Origin: Blautia sp. | GTDB taxonomy: Bacteria > Bacillota > Clostridia > Lachnospirales > Lachnospiraceae | Assembly (NCBI GenBank): GCA_023664455.1 | Contig: JAMPFM010000013.1 | Location: forward strand, 1-59,132 | Reading direction: 5' to 3' | DNA length: 59,132 nt | Shown: piece by piece, positions 1-9,177 of the stretch | Layout of the letters: every line of letters starts with the position of its first letter | Position numbering within the stretch: position 1 is the first letter of the stretch | Program-made: the position numbers and the translations under genes | The notes under the pieces: model-generated | What the model saw: the letters and a program-made list of their open reading frames with translations, nothing else | What the model was told of the DNA's origin: nothing | Database searches by the model: none

Positions 1-60
1 GCCTTTCACGCTAGAAATAAAATGAAAGGAGTGTCGAGACTGTCTACTCGACGAAGGGAT

Positions 61-999
61 ATGGCAAGCATAAGTCTGACAAAGGTAATAGAAAAATGGA
101 AATGGGAAAATCTGACGCCGGAAATAGATATTTCCAAGATTAAGATTACCCAGCCCGATATCAACAGACCTGCATTGCAGTTGGCGGGGTATTTCGAGCA
201 TTTTGAGGCGACCCGTCTGCAGGTAGTCGGTTTCGTGGAGTATTCTTATATGAACGGCCTGGATGAGGAAAAGCAGGTGGAAATATTTGAGAAATTGTTA
301 AACAATCCGATTCCGGGCATTGTGTTCTGCAGGGAATTGCATCCGAATGATTTGTTCCGGGAAATAGCCATCAAATACGGCGTGCCGCTTTTGATGTCGA
401 AATCGGCGACGTCCGCATGTATGGCGGAAATTATCAGGTGGCTGAATGTCCAGCTTGCGCCCTGTATTTCCATTCATGGCGTGCTGGTGGACGTCTATGG
501 GGAAGGCGTGCTGATTACGGGTGAAAGCGGTATCGGTAAATCCGAGGCGGCGTTAGAGCTTATCAAAAGAGGGCACCGTCTGGTGACGGATGATGTGGTA
601 GAAATCCGAAAAGTCAGCGCAGAGACGCTCATTGGTTCCGCCCCGAATATTACGAAGCACTTTATCGAGCTGCGCGGTATCGGCATTGTGGACGTGAAGG
701 CATTGTTCGGCGCTTCCAGCGTAAGGGATACGCAGAACATCGATTTGGTCATTCACTTGGAAGACTGGGATAAGGAAAAAGAATATGACCGTCTCGGCAT
801 GGAAGAAGAGTATACGGAATATCTTGGTAATAAGGTAGTCTGTCACAATATCCCCATCAGACCGGGGCGGAATCTGGCAGTTATCTGCGAATCAGCGGCA
901 GTCAACCACCGTCAGAAAAAAATGGGTTATAACGCGGCGCAGGAGCTGTATCAGCGCGTACAAAATTCTCTGGCGCAGAGACGCGAGGAAGACGAGTAA
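61..999 (+). CDS. hprK: HPr kinase/phosphorylase
   Basis: Bifunctional enzyme that phosphorylates and dephosphorylates the regulatory serine (Ser46 position) of HPr and Crh, the sensor step of carbon catabolite control in Firmicutes. The N-terminal domain is followed by a P-loop kinase domain with GESGIGKS at about residues 154-161, then a TDD acidic motif and the family signature ELRGIGIVDV. Length of 312 aa is normal for the family. I take ATG 61 because the protein then begins with the usual MxxISLTKxIEK; an upstream in-frame ATG at 22 would add 13 residues. It heads a conserved cluster with glucokinase, murB, rapZ and whiA, and its likely substrate, a Crh-like protein, is encoded at 4877. 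Confidence 0.95.
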   Translation: MASISLTKVIEKWKWENLTPEIDISKIKITQPDINRPALQLAGYFEHFEATRLQVVGFVEYSYMNGLDEEKQVEIFEKLLNNPIPGIVFCRELHPNDLFREIAIKYGVPLLMSKSATSACMAEIIRWLNVQLAPCISIHGVLVDVYGEGVLITGESGIGKSEAALELIKRGHRLVTDDVVEIRKVSAETLIGSAPNITKHFIELRGIGIVDVKALFGASSVRDTQNIDLVIHLEDWDKEKEYDRLGMEEEYTEYLGNKVVCHNIPIRPGRNLAVICESAAVNHRQKKMGYNAAQELYQRVQNSLAQRREEDE

Positions 1000-1121
1000 A
1001 ACGGGAAAGGCAGATTCCACTAGTCGGAAATAAAAGACTGGGGAAAACAGGCGCCTGATGATAGAAAAAGTACGATAAGAAGTAAGCTGTTAAAAATAAT
1101 AGGAAAAAGAGGGACAGGTAT

Positions 1122-2060
1122 ATGGCAAATTATGTATTTGGGGTAGATGTAGGCGGTACGACCGTTAAATTAGGGTTATTTGACAGTGAGGGGACGGTTC
1201 TGGATAAATGGGAAATCCCGACTAGGACAGAGAACGGCGGAGCCAATATTTTACCGGATATTGCGGCAAGCATTCAGGGAAAGATGGCGGAAAAGAAAAT
1301 CGACAAAGAAGATGTAGCGGGTATAGGCGTAGGCGTGCCGGGACCGGTGGATGGCAATGGAGTTGTACATAAGGCGGTCAATCTGGGATGGAATCAATTT
1401 AATCTGAAAGAAGAGCTGACAAAGCTTTTGGACGGAATGCGCGTAGAAGGCGGCAATGATGCGAATGTGGCTGCGCTTGGGGAAATGTGGAAAGGCGGCG
1501 GACAGGGACATCAGAATCTGGTTGCCGTTACCCTTGGGACAGGCGTAGGCGGCGGCATTATCATTAACGGTGAAATCATGACGGGTTCCACGGGCGCCGG
1601 TGGCGAAATCGGGCATATCCATGTGGAAGACCACGAGACGGAAAGCTGCGGGTGCGGAAATTATGGCTGTCTGGAAGAATATGCGTCGGCAACGGGTATT
1701 ACGCGGCTTGCCCGCAGAGCGTTGGAAGCCAGCGATAAAGACAGCGTTTTAAGGACGGGCAAAGTATCCGCCAAAACAGTTTTTGACGCGGTAAAACAGG
1801 GCGATGAGCTGGCAGTGGAAATAGCGCAGCAGTTTGGGGAATATCTTGGCAAGGGGCTTGCCGTCATCGCAAGCATCATCAACCCGGAAATCTTCGTCAT
1901 CGGCGGCGGCGTTTCCAAAGCGGGCGAAGTCTTATTCGACTATATCCGGCCGGCTTATGATAAGAACGTCTTCCACGGCAGCAGGGATACCATTTTCGCC
2001 CTTGCCACGCTGGGCAACGACGCAGGAATCTATGGGGCAGCTAAAATGGTATTAAGCTAA
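1122..2060 (+). CDS. glcK: ROK-family glucokinase
   Basis: Cytoplasmic sugar kinase, most likely ATP:glucose 6-phosphotransferase, feeding glycolysis. The N-terminal phosphate-binding motif FGVDVGGTTVK is at residues 5-15, a GTGVGGG motif lies in the middle, and the ROK zinc-binding signature CGCGNYGCLEEY lies near residue 177. Length of 312 aa fits. It follows hprK by about 120 nt and precedes murB. In other Lachnospiraceae the glucokinase has the same place beside hprK. Substrate assignment is inferred from family and position; other ROK kinases accept mannose or fructose. Confidence 0.9.
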   Translation: MANYVFGVDVGGTTVKLGLFDSEGTVLDKWEIPTRTENGGANILPDIAASIQGKMAEKKIDKEDVAGIGVGVPGPVDGNGVVHKAVNLGWNQFNLKEELTKLLDGMRVEGGNDANVAALGEMWKGGGQGHQNLVAVTLGTGVGGGIIINGEIMTGSTGAGGEIGHIHVEDHETESCGCGNYGCLEEYASATGITRLARRALEASDKDSVLRTGKVSAKTVFDAVKQGDELAVEIAQQFGEYLGKGLAVIASIINPEIFVIGGGVSKAGEVLFDYIRPAYDKNVFHGSRDTIFALATLGNDAGIYGAAKMVLS

Positions 2061-2142
2061 GAAAGCCGCATATGATAGTAATTAAGAAGCAGCTTATCGC
2101 CTGTAGGGCGTAAGAGGAAAAAAGACAGGGCGGGAGTTAGGT

Positions 2143-3054
2143 TTGGGCACATTTATGTATGATTATATCGAAGAGATTATTCCTAAGGAAAGAATATTGT
2201 CTGAAGAACCCATGAGCAGACATACGACTTTCCGGGTAGGCGGGGAAGCGGCGTGTATGCTTCTCATAGAGCGGGAGGAGGAGCTGCTTAGACTGATTCC
2301 GTATCTGAACAAGGTGGGGCGGGACTACTTCATCCTGGGAAATGGAAGCAATCTGCTCGTAGGCGATAAAGGCTACCGGGGGATTATCATTAAAATCGGA
2401 AACGGTATGGATAATCTGACGGTGGAAGGAAGTCAGATCCGGGTACAGGCGGGAGCGCTTTTGTCCCAGACAGCGGCGGCGGCAAGGGACGCCGGACTCT
2501 CAGGATTAGAATTTGCGGCAGGGATTCCCGGCAGCGTGGGCGGCGGCATCGTCATGAACGCAGGCGCATATGATGGGGAAATGAAGCAGGTTATCCAGTC
2601 TGTCAAAGTCATGGATAGGGAAGGGACAATTCTGGTGTTGGACAATGATACGATGGAATTTGGCTATCGCACAAGCATCATCAAGAACAGACCTTTTATC
2701 GCATTGGAAGCAGTATTGCAGTTACAGCCGGGGAACAAAGAGGAAATCCAGGCAAAGATGGAAGAGCTGATGGAAAAACGCAGAAGTAAACAGCCGCTTT
2801 CTTATCCCAGCGCGGGCAGTACCTTTAAACGCCCGGAAGGGTATTTTGCCGGAAAACTGATTATGGACGCCGGGATGCGCGGTTATCGTATCGGCGGGGC
2901 GCAGGTCTCGGATAAGCACTGCGGGTTCGTAGTCAATACCGGAAATGCGACGGCGGCGGATATCCGGGAAGTAATCGAGGAAGTACAGGAGAGAGTAAAA
3001 GAACGTTTTCAGGTAACGTTAGAACCGGAAGTGATTTTTCTGGGTGATTTCTAA
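2143..3054 (+). CDS. murB: UDP-N-acetylmuramate dehydrogenase
   Basis: FAD-dependent reductase that converts UDP-GlcNAc-enolpyruvate to UDP-MurNAc in the second committed step of peptidoglycan synthesis, in the cytoplasm. FAD-binding motifs ILGNGSNLLV (about residue 66) and AAGIPGSVGGG (about 125) are followed by the C-terminal SAGSTFKRP segment with the catalytic serine. The start is a TTG preceded by GGGAG at good spacing; an ATG four codons downstream is the alternative. Length of 303 aa fits the Gram-positive class. The next gene, rapZ, begins 20 nt after the stop. Confidence 0.95.
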   Translation: MGTFMYDYIEEIIPKERILSEEPMSRHTTFRVGGEAACMLLIEREEELLRLIPYLNKVGRDYFILGNGSNLLVGDKGYRGIIIKIGNGMDNLTVEGSQIRVQAGALLSQTAAAARDAGLSGLEFAAGIPGSVGGGIVMNAGAYDGEMKQVIQSVKVMDREGTILVLDNDTMEFGYRTSIIKNRPFIALEAVLQLQPGNKEEIQAKMEELMEKRRSKQPLSYPSAGSTFKRPEGYFAGKLIMDAGMRGYRIGGAQVSDKHCGFVVNTGNATAADIREVIEEVQERVKERFQVTLEPEVIFLGDF

Positions 3055-3074
3055 AACGAGGAGCAAGATACAGG

Positions 3075-3935
3075 ATGAGATTTGTAGTAGTGACCGGCAT
3101 GAGCGGCGGCGGTAAAAGTACGGCATTAAAAATGTTGGAGGATTCCGGCTTTTATTGTGTCGATAATATTCCGGTTCCTTTGATTGAAAAGTTTGTGGAG
3201 CTGATTGTGACGCCGGGCACGGAGATAACGAAGGTTGCCCTGGGGCTGGACGTGCGGGCGGATCAGCCATTTAACGACGTGCAGAAAATCTTGGAAAAGC
3301 TGAGGGCGGATGGGTATATGTTTGAAATCCTTTTTATGGACGCCGGCGATACCGCCCTTATTAAGAGGTATAAGGAAACCCGCAGGATGCATCCGCTTTC
3401 CCCGGAAGGCAGGGTGGAAGACGGTGTGAACAAAGAGCGGGAAATTCTGGAGGACATGAAGAAGAAGGCGGATTATGTCATCGACACTTCCAATCTGCTG
3501 ACGAGGGAGCTGCGGGAAGAAATGAACCGCATTTTCGTGCGCAACGAGGAGTATCATCCCCTGATTGTGACGATTCTTTCTTTTGGCTTTAAGAACGGAA
3601 TTCCGGCGGACGCGGACCTGGTTTTCGACGTCAGATTTTTGCCCAATCCGTTTTATATCGATGAATTGAAAAATAAGACGGGCGACGATAAGGAAGTGCA
3701 GGATTATGTTATGAGCTTTCCAGAGGCGTCCATTTTCAGGGATAAATTAGTGGACATGCTGCATTTTCTGATTCCGAACTATATTAAAGAGGGAAAACAT
3801 CAGTTAATCGTGGGCGTGGGCTGTACGGGCGGCAGACACCGGAGCGTTACGCTTGCCAACGAGCTGTATGAGCAGATGAAGAGTGACAGCAGCTGCGGAG
3901 TGAAACTGTATCACCGGGATAAAAACGGGATATAA
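3075..3935 (+). CDS. rapZ: RapZ/YvcJ-family nucleotide-binding protein
   Basis: P-loop ATP/GTP-binding protein. In Gammaproteobacteria it is the RNase E adaptor for amino-sugar control; in Firmicutes the YvcJ homologue has a poorly defined role linked to competence and cell-wall precursor balance. Walker A GMSGGGKST is at residues 8-16, a D-x-R segment (LDVRADQPF) follows, and the C-terminal GCTGGRHRSV motif lies near residue 255. Length of 286 aa is typical. It sits between murB and whiA, the standard Firmicutes order, so co-transcription is likely. Confidence 0.93.
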   Translation: MRFVVVTGMSGGGKSTALKMLEDSGFYCVDNIPVPLIEKFVELIVTPGTEITKVALGLDVRADQPFNDVQKILEKLRADGYMFEILFMDAGDTALIKRYKETRRMHPLSPEGRVEDGVNKEREILEDMKKKADYVIDTSNLLTRELREEMNRIFVRNEEYHPLIVTILSFGFKNGIPADADLVFDVRFLPNPFYIDELKNKTGDDKEVQDYVMSFPEASIFRDKLVDMLHFLIPNYIKEGKHQLIVGVGCTGGRHRSVTLANELYEQMKSDSSCGVKLYHRDKNGI

Positions 3936-3969
3936 GCCAGACACAAACATCGCAGGGTTAGAAAGGAGC

Positions 3970-4860
3970 ATGGCTATAAATATGTCATTTTCCGGGACGG
4001 TAAAGGAAGAGCTGGCGGAGCATGTCAGTCAGGCAAGGCACTGCAGGCTGGCGGAGCTGGCGGCGTTAATTCATTTTGGCGGGAAGCTGACTCCAGACGG
4101 TATGCATCTGGAATTAGGGTCGGAAAATAAAACGATTGCCAGAAAATACTTTACATTATTGCAAAAAACATTTAATATAAATAAGGTTATGCAAGATGCA
4201 GAGGAGGAAAAAGTTTTTCAGGCATTGCATCTGTATGATAGCAACCATCATATTATTCCACTGGATATGCCGGTGAACTCTCTTTTAATCAAAAATAGCT
4301 GCTGTATGCGCGCTTATCTGCGGGGAGCGTTTCTCTGCGTCGGTTCCATCAGTGACCCGGAGAAAAGTTATCATCTGGAATTTGTGTGCAGCCGCCTCGA
4401 ACAGGCGGAGCAGCTAAGGAATATCATTCAGGAATTTCAGATAGAAGCCAGAGTGATCAAACGTAAGAAATACTACGTCGTATATTTAAAAGAAGGCGCC
4501 GGACTGGTAGATTTACTAAATGTAATGGGAGCGCATGTTTCCCTGCTGAATCTGGAAAGTCTTCGCGTTATGAAAGATATGCGCAATTCCATCAACAGGC
4601 GTGTGAACTGCGAGGCGGCGAATATCACCAAGACAGTGAACGCTGCATCTAAGCAGATAGAAGATATTCTGCTGATTAAAGAGAGGTATGGTTTTGAGAA
4701 GTTGCCGGATAATCTGCGCCAGATGGCGGAGGTACGTCTGGAACACCCGGAAGCCGCCCTGAAGGAATTGGGAGAGTATCTGGAACCTGCTGTTGGCAAG
4801 TCCGGGGTAAATCATCGGCTGAGGAAATTAAGTGAGATTGCTGAACATATGAGGTTGTAA
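3970..4860 (+). CDS. whiA: WhiA DNA-binding protein
   Basis: WhiA family protein with an N-terminal LAGLIDADG-homing-endonuclease-like fold lacking nuclease activity and a C-terminal helix-turn-helix (VNHRLRKLSEIAEHM, last 20 residues). It controls sporulation septation in Streptomyces, and affects chromosome segregation and division in Bacillus. Length of 296 aa fits. ATG 3970 follows GAAAGGAG; an in-frame ATG five codons later is possible. It lies immediately after rapZ and before the Crh-like gene, a conserved Firmicutes arrangement. Confidence 0.93.
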   Translation: MAINMSFSGTVKEELAEHVSQARHCRLAELAALIHFGGKLTPDGMHLELGSENKTIARKYFTLLQKTFNINKVMQDAEEEKVFQALHLYDSNHHIIPLDMPVNSLLIKNSCCMRAYLRGAFLCVGSISDPEKSYHLEFVCSRLEQAEQLRNIIQEFQIEARVIKRKKYYVVYLKEGAGLVDLLNVMGAHVSLLNLESLRVMKDMRNSINRRVNCEAANITKTVNAASKQIEDILLIKERYGFEKLPDNLRQMAEVRLEHPEAALKELGEYLEPAVGKSGVNHRLRKLSEIAEHMRL

Positions 4861-4876
4861 AAAGGAGGATATCTTT

Positions 4877-5134
4877 ATGATTCAAAAATCTATCCAAATC
4901 AAACTGGAAGGCGGTTTGGAAGCGAGACCGGTAGCCATGCTCGTACAGGAAGCAAGCAGGTACGATAGCAGTGTATATATCGAGTTCGCTAACAAAAAAG
5001 TCAATGCCAAAAGTATTATGGGCATGATGGGTCTTGGATTAGGTACTGATGAGACTGTGACGATTCTTGCAGACGGAAATGATGAAGAAGCGGCAGTTGC
5101 AGGGATTGAGAACTTTTTGGGCGGCAAACGGTAA
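4877..5134 (+). CDS. Crh-like HPr-family protein (no PTS histidine)
   Basis: 85-residue HPr-fold protein. The segment that carries the PEP-dependent phosphorylation site in HPr (GLHARP) reads GLEARPVAML here, so the catalytic His15 is replaced by Glu. The regulatory serine segment KVNAKSIMGMMGLG (Ser46 region) is intact. This is the pattern of Bacillus Crh (GLQARP), which cannot carry sugar phosphotransfer but is phosphorylated by HprK and then co-represses with CcpA. ATG is preceded by AAAGGAGG. It closes the hprK-murB-rapZ-whiA cluster, so HprK is its probable kinase. A second HPr-like gene lies at 20955. Confidence 0.88.
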   Translation: MIQKSIQIKLEGGLEARPVAMLVQEASRYDSSVYIEFANKKVNAKSIMGMMGLGLGTDETVTILADGNDEEAAVAGIENFLGGKR

Positions 5135-5196
5135 GGCAGAAGATGAAAGAGATTTCCAGAGTCGGGGGTCTCTTTTATTAGTAGGAGGTGGACGTT

Positions 5197-6087
5197 TTGG
5201 GGAAAACGATGCTTTTTGTATACAACCCAAGAGCGGGCAAGGCGCAAATTCGGAGTAATCTGCTGGATATCATCGATACTTTTGTGAAAGCGGAATATGA
5301 AGTGACGGCATATCCGACGCAGAAACCGGGCGACGCAATCAAGGCTGTCAGGGATAGACGGGATGGCTATGACATTGTTGTGTGCAGCGGCGGCGACGGA
5401 ACGTTGGACGAGGTAGTGACTGGGATGATGATGTGTGAGGATAAGCTGCCCATCGGCTACGTTCCCGCGGGAAGCACCAACGATTTTGCAAACAGTCTGG
5501 GGATTCCGAGAGGTATGATTAAAGCGGCGGACGTGGTCGTAAACGGCAGGAATTTCCGTTGCGATATCGGCGCGTTCAATGACGACAGTTTTATTTATGT
5601 GGCGGCGTTCGGGCTTTTTACAGACGTATCTTATGAGACCAGGCAGGACGTCAAAAACGTGCTCGGACATACGGCGTATCTGCTGGAAGGCGTAAAACGC
5701 CTTTCTTCCATCAAGTCCTACAAAATGAAAATAAGTTATGATGACGTCTGTCTGGAAGACGAATATCTTTACGGTATGATTACAAACTCTAATTCCGTAG
5801 GCGGTTTTAGGGGGATTACCGGTAAAGATGTGGAGTTAAACGACGGATTGTTTGAGGTGACGCTGATTAAGAAACCGGTGAATCCTCTGGATATCAACAA
5901 TATCATAGCGGCGCTGGTGGATAAAAGGCTTCATTCGGACGCCATCCAGTGCTTCAAGACTTCTAAGCTTCTGATAGAGGCCGAGCAGGAAGTGGCGTGG
6001 ACATTGGATGGGGAATATGGCGGCGACCATCTGACGGCAATCGTCGAGAATAAAAAAGAAGCGCTGGAAATCCGGGTTCCCTGGTAA
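5197..6087 (+). CDS. YegS/DgkB-type lipid kinase
   Basis: Diacylglycerol-kinase catalytic-domain protein. The N-terminal YNPRAGK motif and nucleotide-binding CSGGDGTLDEV motif (about residues 67-77) are followed by GSTNDFA and a C-terminal beta-sandwich domain. Family members phosphorylate diacylglycerol or related lipids at the membrane to recycle them for phospholipid or lipoteichoic acid synthesis; the substrate here is not determinable. I use the TTG at 5197 because AGGAGG lies just upstream at 5183-5188; an upstream GTG overlaps that ribosome site and is unlikely. Length is 296 aa. Confidence 0.85.
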   Translation: MGKTMLFVYNPRAGKAQIRSNLLDIIDTFVKAEYEVTAYPTQKPGDAIKAVRDRRDGYDIVVCSGGDGTLDEVVTGMMMCEDKLPIGYVPAGSTNDFANSLGIPRGMIKAADVVVNGRNFRCDIGAFNDDSFIYVAAFGLFTDVSYETRQDVKNVLGHTAYLLEGVKRLSSIKSYKMKISYDDVCLEDEYLYGMITNSNSVGGFRGITGKDVELNDGLFEVTLIKKPVNPLDINNIIAALVDKRLHSDAIQCFKTSKLLIEAEQEVAWTLDGEYGGDHLTAIVENKKEALEIRVPW

Positions 6088-6173
6088 AGATGGCTGGAAA
6101 TCTGTTGGAAATCCGACAGAAATTTACTGGCACAAATTTCCTTTTAATGGTTTTCTTTTTCCGGGGAATGCTG

Positions 6174-6179
6174 TATAAT
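6174..6179 (+). promoter_or_regulatory. fba promoter -10 box
   Basis: TATAAT preceded by CTG in an intergenic stretch, about 60 nt before the fba start. The -35 region is a T-rich TTTTCT-like hexamer at 17 bp and is weak. It suggests fba is transcribed separately from the lipid kinase. Confidence 0.55.
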
Positions 6180-6238
6180 AACATCAGATAATTGGGCGGA
6201 CAGCCTGAATATAAAATTTATAATGGAGGTAGAATAAA

Positions 6239-7102
6239 ATGTTAGTTTCAGCAACAGAAATGCTTCAAAAAGCAGTGGCTGGCCATTATGCAGTAGGTCA
6301 GTTCAATATTAACAATCTGGAGTGGACCAAGGCGATTCTTTTGACGGCGCAGGAGTGCAACTCACCTGTTATCCTCGGCGTATCCGAAGGCGCAGGAAAG
6401 TATATGGGCGGTTATGACGTCGTTATGGGTATGGTAAACGGTCTGATTAAAGATCAGAATATCACAGTGCCCGTAGCAGTACATTTAGACCACGGTTCTT
6501 ATGACCATTGCTACAAATGTATGGAAGCAGGATTCCCGTCCGTTATGTTTGACGGCTCCCATTATTCTATCGACGAGAATATTGCGAAGACCAAAGAGTT
6601 AGTTGAGGCGGCTCATGCAAAGGGAATTTCCATTGAAGCAGAAGTAGGCTCCATCGGCGGTGAAGAAGACGGCGTCGTAGGAATGGGTGAATGTGCAGAC
6701 CCCGCAGAGTGCAAGCAGATTGCAGACCTCGGCGTAGATTTCCTGGCAGCAGGTATCGGCAATATCCACGGCAAATATCCTGAGAACTGGAAAGGTCTTC
6801 AGTTTGACGTACTTGAAGCAGTACAGGAAAAGACAGGAACGCTTCCGTTAGTACTTCACGGTGGTACAGGCATTCCTGATGATATGATTAAGAAAGCGAT
6901 TTCTCTTGGCGTTGCAAAGATTAACGTAAATACAGAGTGCCAGCTGGTATTCGCAGAAGCGACCCGCCAGTACATCGAGGCAGGCAAAGATCAGCAGGGT
7001 AAAGGCTTTGACCCTCGTAAGCTGCTTGCTCCGGGCTTTGAAGCGATTAAGGCAAAAGTAAAAGAGAAAATGGAATTATTTGGTTCTGTTGGCAAAGCGT
7101 AA
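6239..7102 (+). CDS. fba: Class II fructose-bisphosphate aldolase
   Basis: Zn-dependent aldolase that cleaves fructose 1,6-bisphosphate to dihydroxyacetone phosphate and glyceraldehyde 3-phosphate in glycolysis. The zinc-ligand motif VHLDHGSYDH is at about residues 80-89, a second metal/substrate region EAEVGSIGGEEDG at about 133-145, and the LVLHGGTGIPD and KINVNTE motifs are in the C-terminal half. Length of 287 aa fits the compact class IIB group, which includes tagatose-bisphosphate aldolases; a stand-alone position and strong ribosome site (GGAGG) favour the glycolytic enzyme. Confidence 0.9.
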   Translation: MLVSATEMLQKAVAGHYAVGQFNINNLEWTKAILLTAQECNSPVILGVSEGAGKYMGGYDVVMGMVNGLIKDQNITVPVAVHLDHGSYDHCYKCMEAGFPSVMFDGSHYSIDENIAKTKELVEAAHAKGISIEAEVGSIGGEEDGVVGMGECADPAECKQIADLGVDFLAAGIGNIHGKYPENWKGLQFDVLEAVQEKTGTLPLVLHGGTGIPDDMIKKAISLGVAKINVNTECQLVFAEATRQYIEAGKDQQGKGFDPRKLLAPGFEAIKAKVKEKMELFGSVGKA

Positions 7103-7138
7103 GCAGGAAGCAAATGGAATCAGGAATAAAGTAAAAAA

Positions 7139-7176
7139 GAACCCGGAAGCGATGAGAAAACGTTTCCGGGTTCTTT
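7139..7176. terminator. Bidirectional terminator between fba and the symporter
   Basis: A 10-bp perfect stem (GAACCCGGAA at 7139-7148, TTCCGGGTTC at 7164-7173). On the plus strand only three T follow; on the minus strand the stem runs into TCTTTTTTAC, a good tail for the convergent symporter gene. Confidence 0.8.
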
Positions 7177-7228
7177 GCAGCAATATTTTCGAGTTAGCGT
7201 AGAGAATTTCGTAATTGAGCTTACTTAT

Positions 7229-8722
7229 TTAAGCGTCTAAATTCTTTTCCTGTTCCGCCTGAATCTCAGGGATGGCGGACAGCATCGGTTTTTCTTCTTT
7301 TCCCTTAAAGGTTCGGTTTACATAATTCTTGGTAATCTGGTATACCTGCGGTGAAAGCGCCAGCACGCCGATTAAGTTGGGAATCATCATCATACCGTTG
7401 AAGGTATCCGCTAAATCCCAGGCAAGGTTGTCGCCCATGACCGCGCCGCCGAAAATGGCGATAACGAAAATCACCCGATAGATAATCGTATATTTTTCCC
7501 CGAATAAAAATTCGCAGGCTTTCGTACCGTAGTGGCTCCAGCCGAGAACCGTGGAAAAAGCAAACAGCATAACGGATATCGCCACAAAAGCCGCGCCAAG
7601 TTTTCCAAAGTGCATGGAGAAAACGGTAGAGACAATATTCGCCTTGGTTAAGGTAACGCCGTTATACGCTTCCATCGTAACGCCGGTGTTCAAATCCACA
7701 AGCCCGGAAGAGAGTACGGAAAAAGCGGTCAGCGTACAAACCACGATGGTATCCGCAAATACTTCAAAGATTCCCCACATGCCCTGCCGCACCGGTTCGC
7801 TGACATTGGAATTGGAGTGTACCATGACGGAAGAACCAAGACCCGCCTCATTGGAAAATACGCCTCGTTTCATGCCCTGTTCAATCGCAAGTTTCACGCC
7901 ATACCCGACGATACCGCCGCCCGCCGCCTGCAGTGCGAAAGCGCTTTTGAAGATGGCAGCAAATACCGTGCCAACCTGGGAAATATTCGTTATGAAGATA
8001 ACGATACTTCCGATTATGTATAAAACAACCATGAAAGGAACGATTTTTTCCGTTACCGACGCGATACGTTTCAGACCGCCGACGATAACAAGACCGCCCA
8101 GAATCAGGACCACAATACCGGTAATCCAGGTAGGAATGCCGAAAACGCTTTCCATGTTACCGGATATGGAATTGACCTGCGTCATATTGCCGATACCGAA
8201 AGAAGCAAGGAAGCAGAAAATGGAAAATAGGACTGCAAGAATCATTCCCAGTTGTTTACAGCCTTTTTTCTTTCCAAGACCGTCCCGCAGATAGTACATC
8301 GCACCGCCCGACCATTCATCGTTTTTGTTTTTGCGGCGATAGTAAATGCCGAGGACGTTTTCGGAATAATTGGTCATCATACCGAAGAAGGCGATAAGCC
8401 ACATCCAGAACACTGCGCCCGGTCCGCCGACCATGATTGCGCCCGCTACCCCGACGATGTTACCGGTTCCTACCGTAGCGGCAAGCGCGGTACATAGGGA
8501 CTGGAATTGGGAAATGGATTTGTCTTTGGTGTGCCCTACCACGTCTTTGTCTTTGAAAATCGCGCCGATTGTCATTTTCATCCAGTGTCCGATATGGGCA
8601 ATCTGGAAAAATTTCGTCAGGCAGGTCATTAAAACGCCTACAAAAGCTAAAAGGATTAAAGCGGGCCAGCCCCAGACGATGTTGTTGACGACATTGTTTA
8701 CATTGGTAATAATTTCTAACAT
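7229..8722 (-). CDS. Alanine/glycine:cation symporter (AgcS family)
   Basis: Polytopic membrane symporter coupling amino acid uptake (usually alanine or glycine) to Na+ or H+. Multiple hydrophobic helices are visible, with the family motifs GTGNIVGVAGAI and FSNEAGLGSS. The start is placed at 8722 because GGGAGGGAGGAAC lies directly upstream on the minus strand; the reading frame stays open further 5', but those residues are not symporter-like. Length becomes 497 aa, normal for the family. It is convergent with fba and has its own promoter at 8832-8860. Confidence 0.9.
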   Translation of the reverse strand: MLEIITNVNNVVNNIVWGWPALILLAFVGVLMTCLTKFFQIAHIGHWMKMTIGAIFKDKDVVGHTKDKSISQFQSLCTALAATVGTGNIVGVAGAIMVGGPGAVFWMWLIAFFGMMTNYSENVLGIYYRRKNKNDEWSGGAMYYLRDGLGKKKGCKQLGMILAVLFSIFCFLASFGIGNMTQVNSISGNMESVFGIPTWITGIVVLILGGLVIVGGLKRIASVTEKIVPFMVVLYIIGSIVIFITNISQVGTVFAAIFKSAFALQAAGGGIVGYGVKLAIEQGMKRGVFSNEAGLGSSVMVHSNSNVSEPVRQGMWGIFEVFADTIVVCTLTAFSVLSSGLVDLNTGVTMEAYNGVTLTKANIVSTVFSMHFGKLGAAFVAISVMLFAFSTVLGWSHYGTKACEFLFGEKYTIIYRVIFVIAIFGGAVMGDNLAWDLADTFNGMMMIPNLIGVLALSPQVYQITKNYVNRTFKGKEEKPMLSAIPEIQAEQEKNLDA

Positions 8723-8736
8723 GTTCCTCCCTCCCA

Positions 8737-8753
8737 AAGCGGGTTTGCCGCTT
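8737..8753 (-). promoter_or_regulatory. Stem-loop beside the symporter ribosome site
   Basis: AAGCGG and CCGCTT pair around a 5-nt loop immediately upstream of the GGGAGG ribosome site of the symporter (8727-8735). A second stem, GGTGTAAC/GTTATACC, lies at 8786-8817 near the 5' end of the same leader. They could affect mRNA stability or initiation; no known riboswitch is recognised. Confidence 0.4.
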
Positions 8754-8831
8754 CTTTGTCCGTGATTTTCTATCAATATAAAAATGGTATAACAGTTGAC
8801 TAACCGACCGTTACACCATTGCAACGATATT

Positions 8832-8860
8832 ATTTTATTATAGATGGAAAAAGATGTCAA
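8832..8860 (-). promoter_or_regulatory. Promoter of the AgcS symporter
   Basis: On the minus strand TTGACA (8860-8855), a 17-bp spacer and TAAAAT (8837-8832) form a near-consensus sigma-A promoter about 110 nt upstream of the symporter start. Confidence 0.8.
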
Positions 8861-8950
8861 TAAAAAGTGTATTATTGTATACAGCTTGCCACATATGAGA
8901 GGAAACCCGGCTATTAATTTGTGGATGAAAAGACCCTGGAGAAGGGAGGA

Positions 8951-8975
8951 TGCCAAGTAATCAGATTACTTGGCA
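8951..8975. repeat. Perfect 12-bp inverted repeat
   Basis: TGCCAAGTAATC and GATTACTTGGCA are separated by one base. The palindrome lies between the symporter promoter and the sensor-kinase leader. Only TTTATTAT follows on the plus strand, so it may be a weak terminator or an operator. Confidence 0.5.
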
Positions 8976-9159
8976 TTTATTATGAAAAAGTATTAATTAA
9001 TCTGTTAGTGCAATGTCATTTCTTTTGTTATCTTATGTTATAAGTATATGCAAAAGAAATGTCTAAAAAATGTTGCTGAAGTGAAGTTTCTTTAAATTAA
9101 ATATGAACAAATTATGAACAGAAAAAAAGCGACTTATAGAAGCCAGACGTCTGAAATTA

Positions 9160-9168
9160 TGGTACAAT
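9160..9168 (+). promoter_or_regulatory. Extended -10 promoter upstream of the kinase leader
   Basis: TGG followed by TACAAT (9163-9168) gives an extended -10 box about 370 nt before the histidine kinase gene. Transcription from here would include the repeated, folded segment 9178-9345. Confidence 0.45.
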
Positions 9169-9177
9169 ATAATAGCC

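Noticed and set aside
4882-5670. A 262-codon minus-strand open frame
   Set aside because: It lies opposite the Crh-like and lipid-kinase genes and its product looks like a reverse translation shadow.
7551-8294. A 247-codon plus-strand open frame opposite the symporter
   Set aside because: It is antisense to a clear AgcS transporter, has no family resemblance and no ribosome site; it results from codon bias of the real gene.
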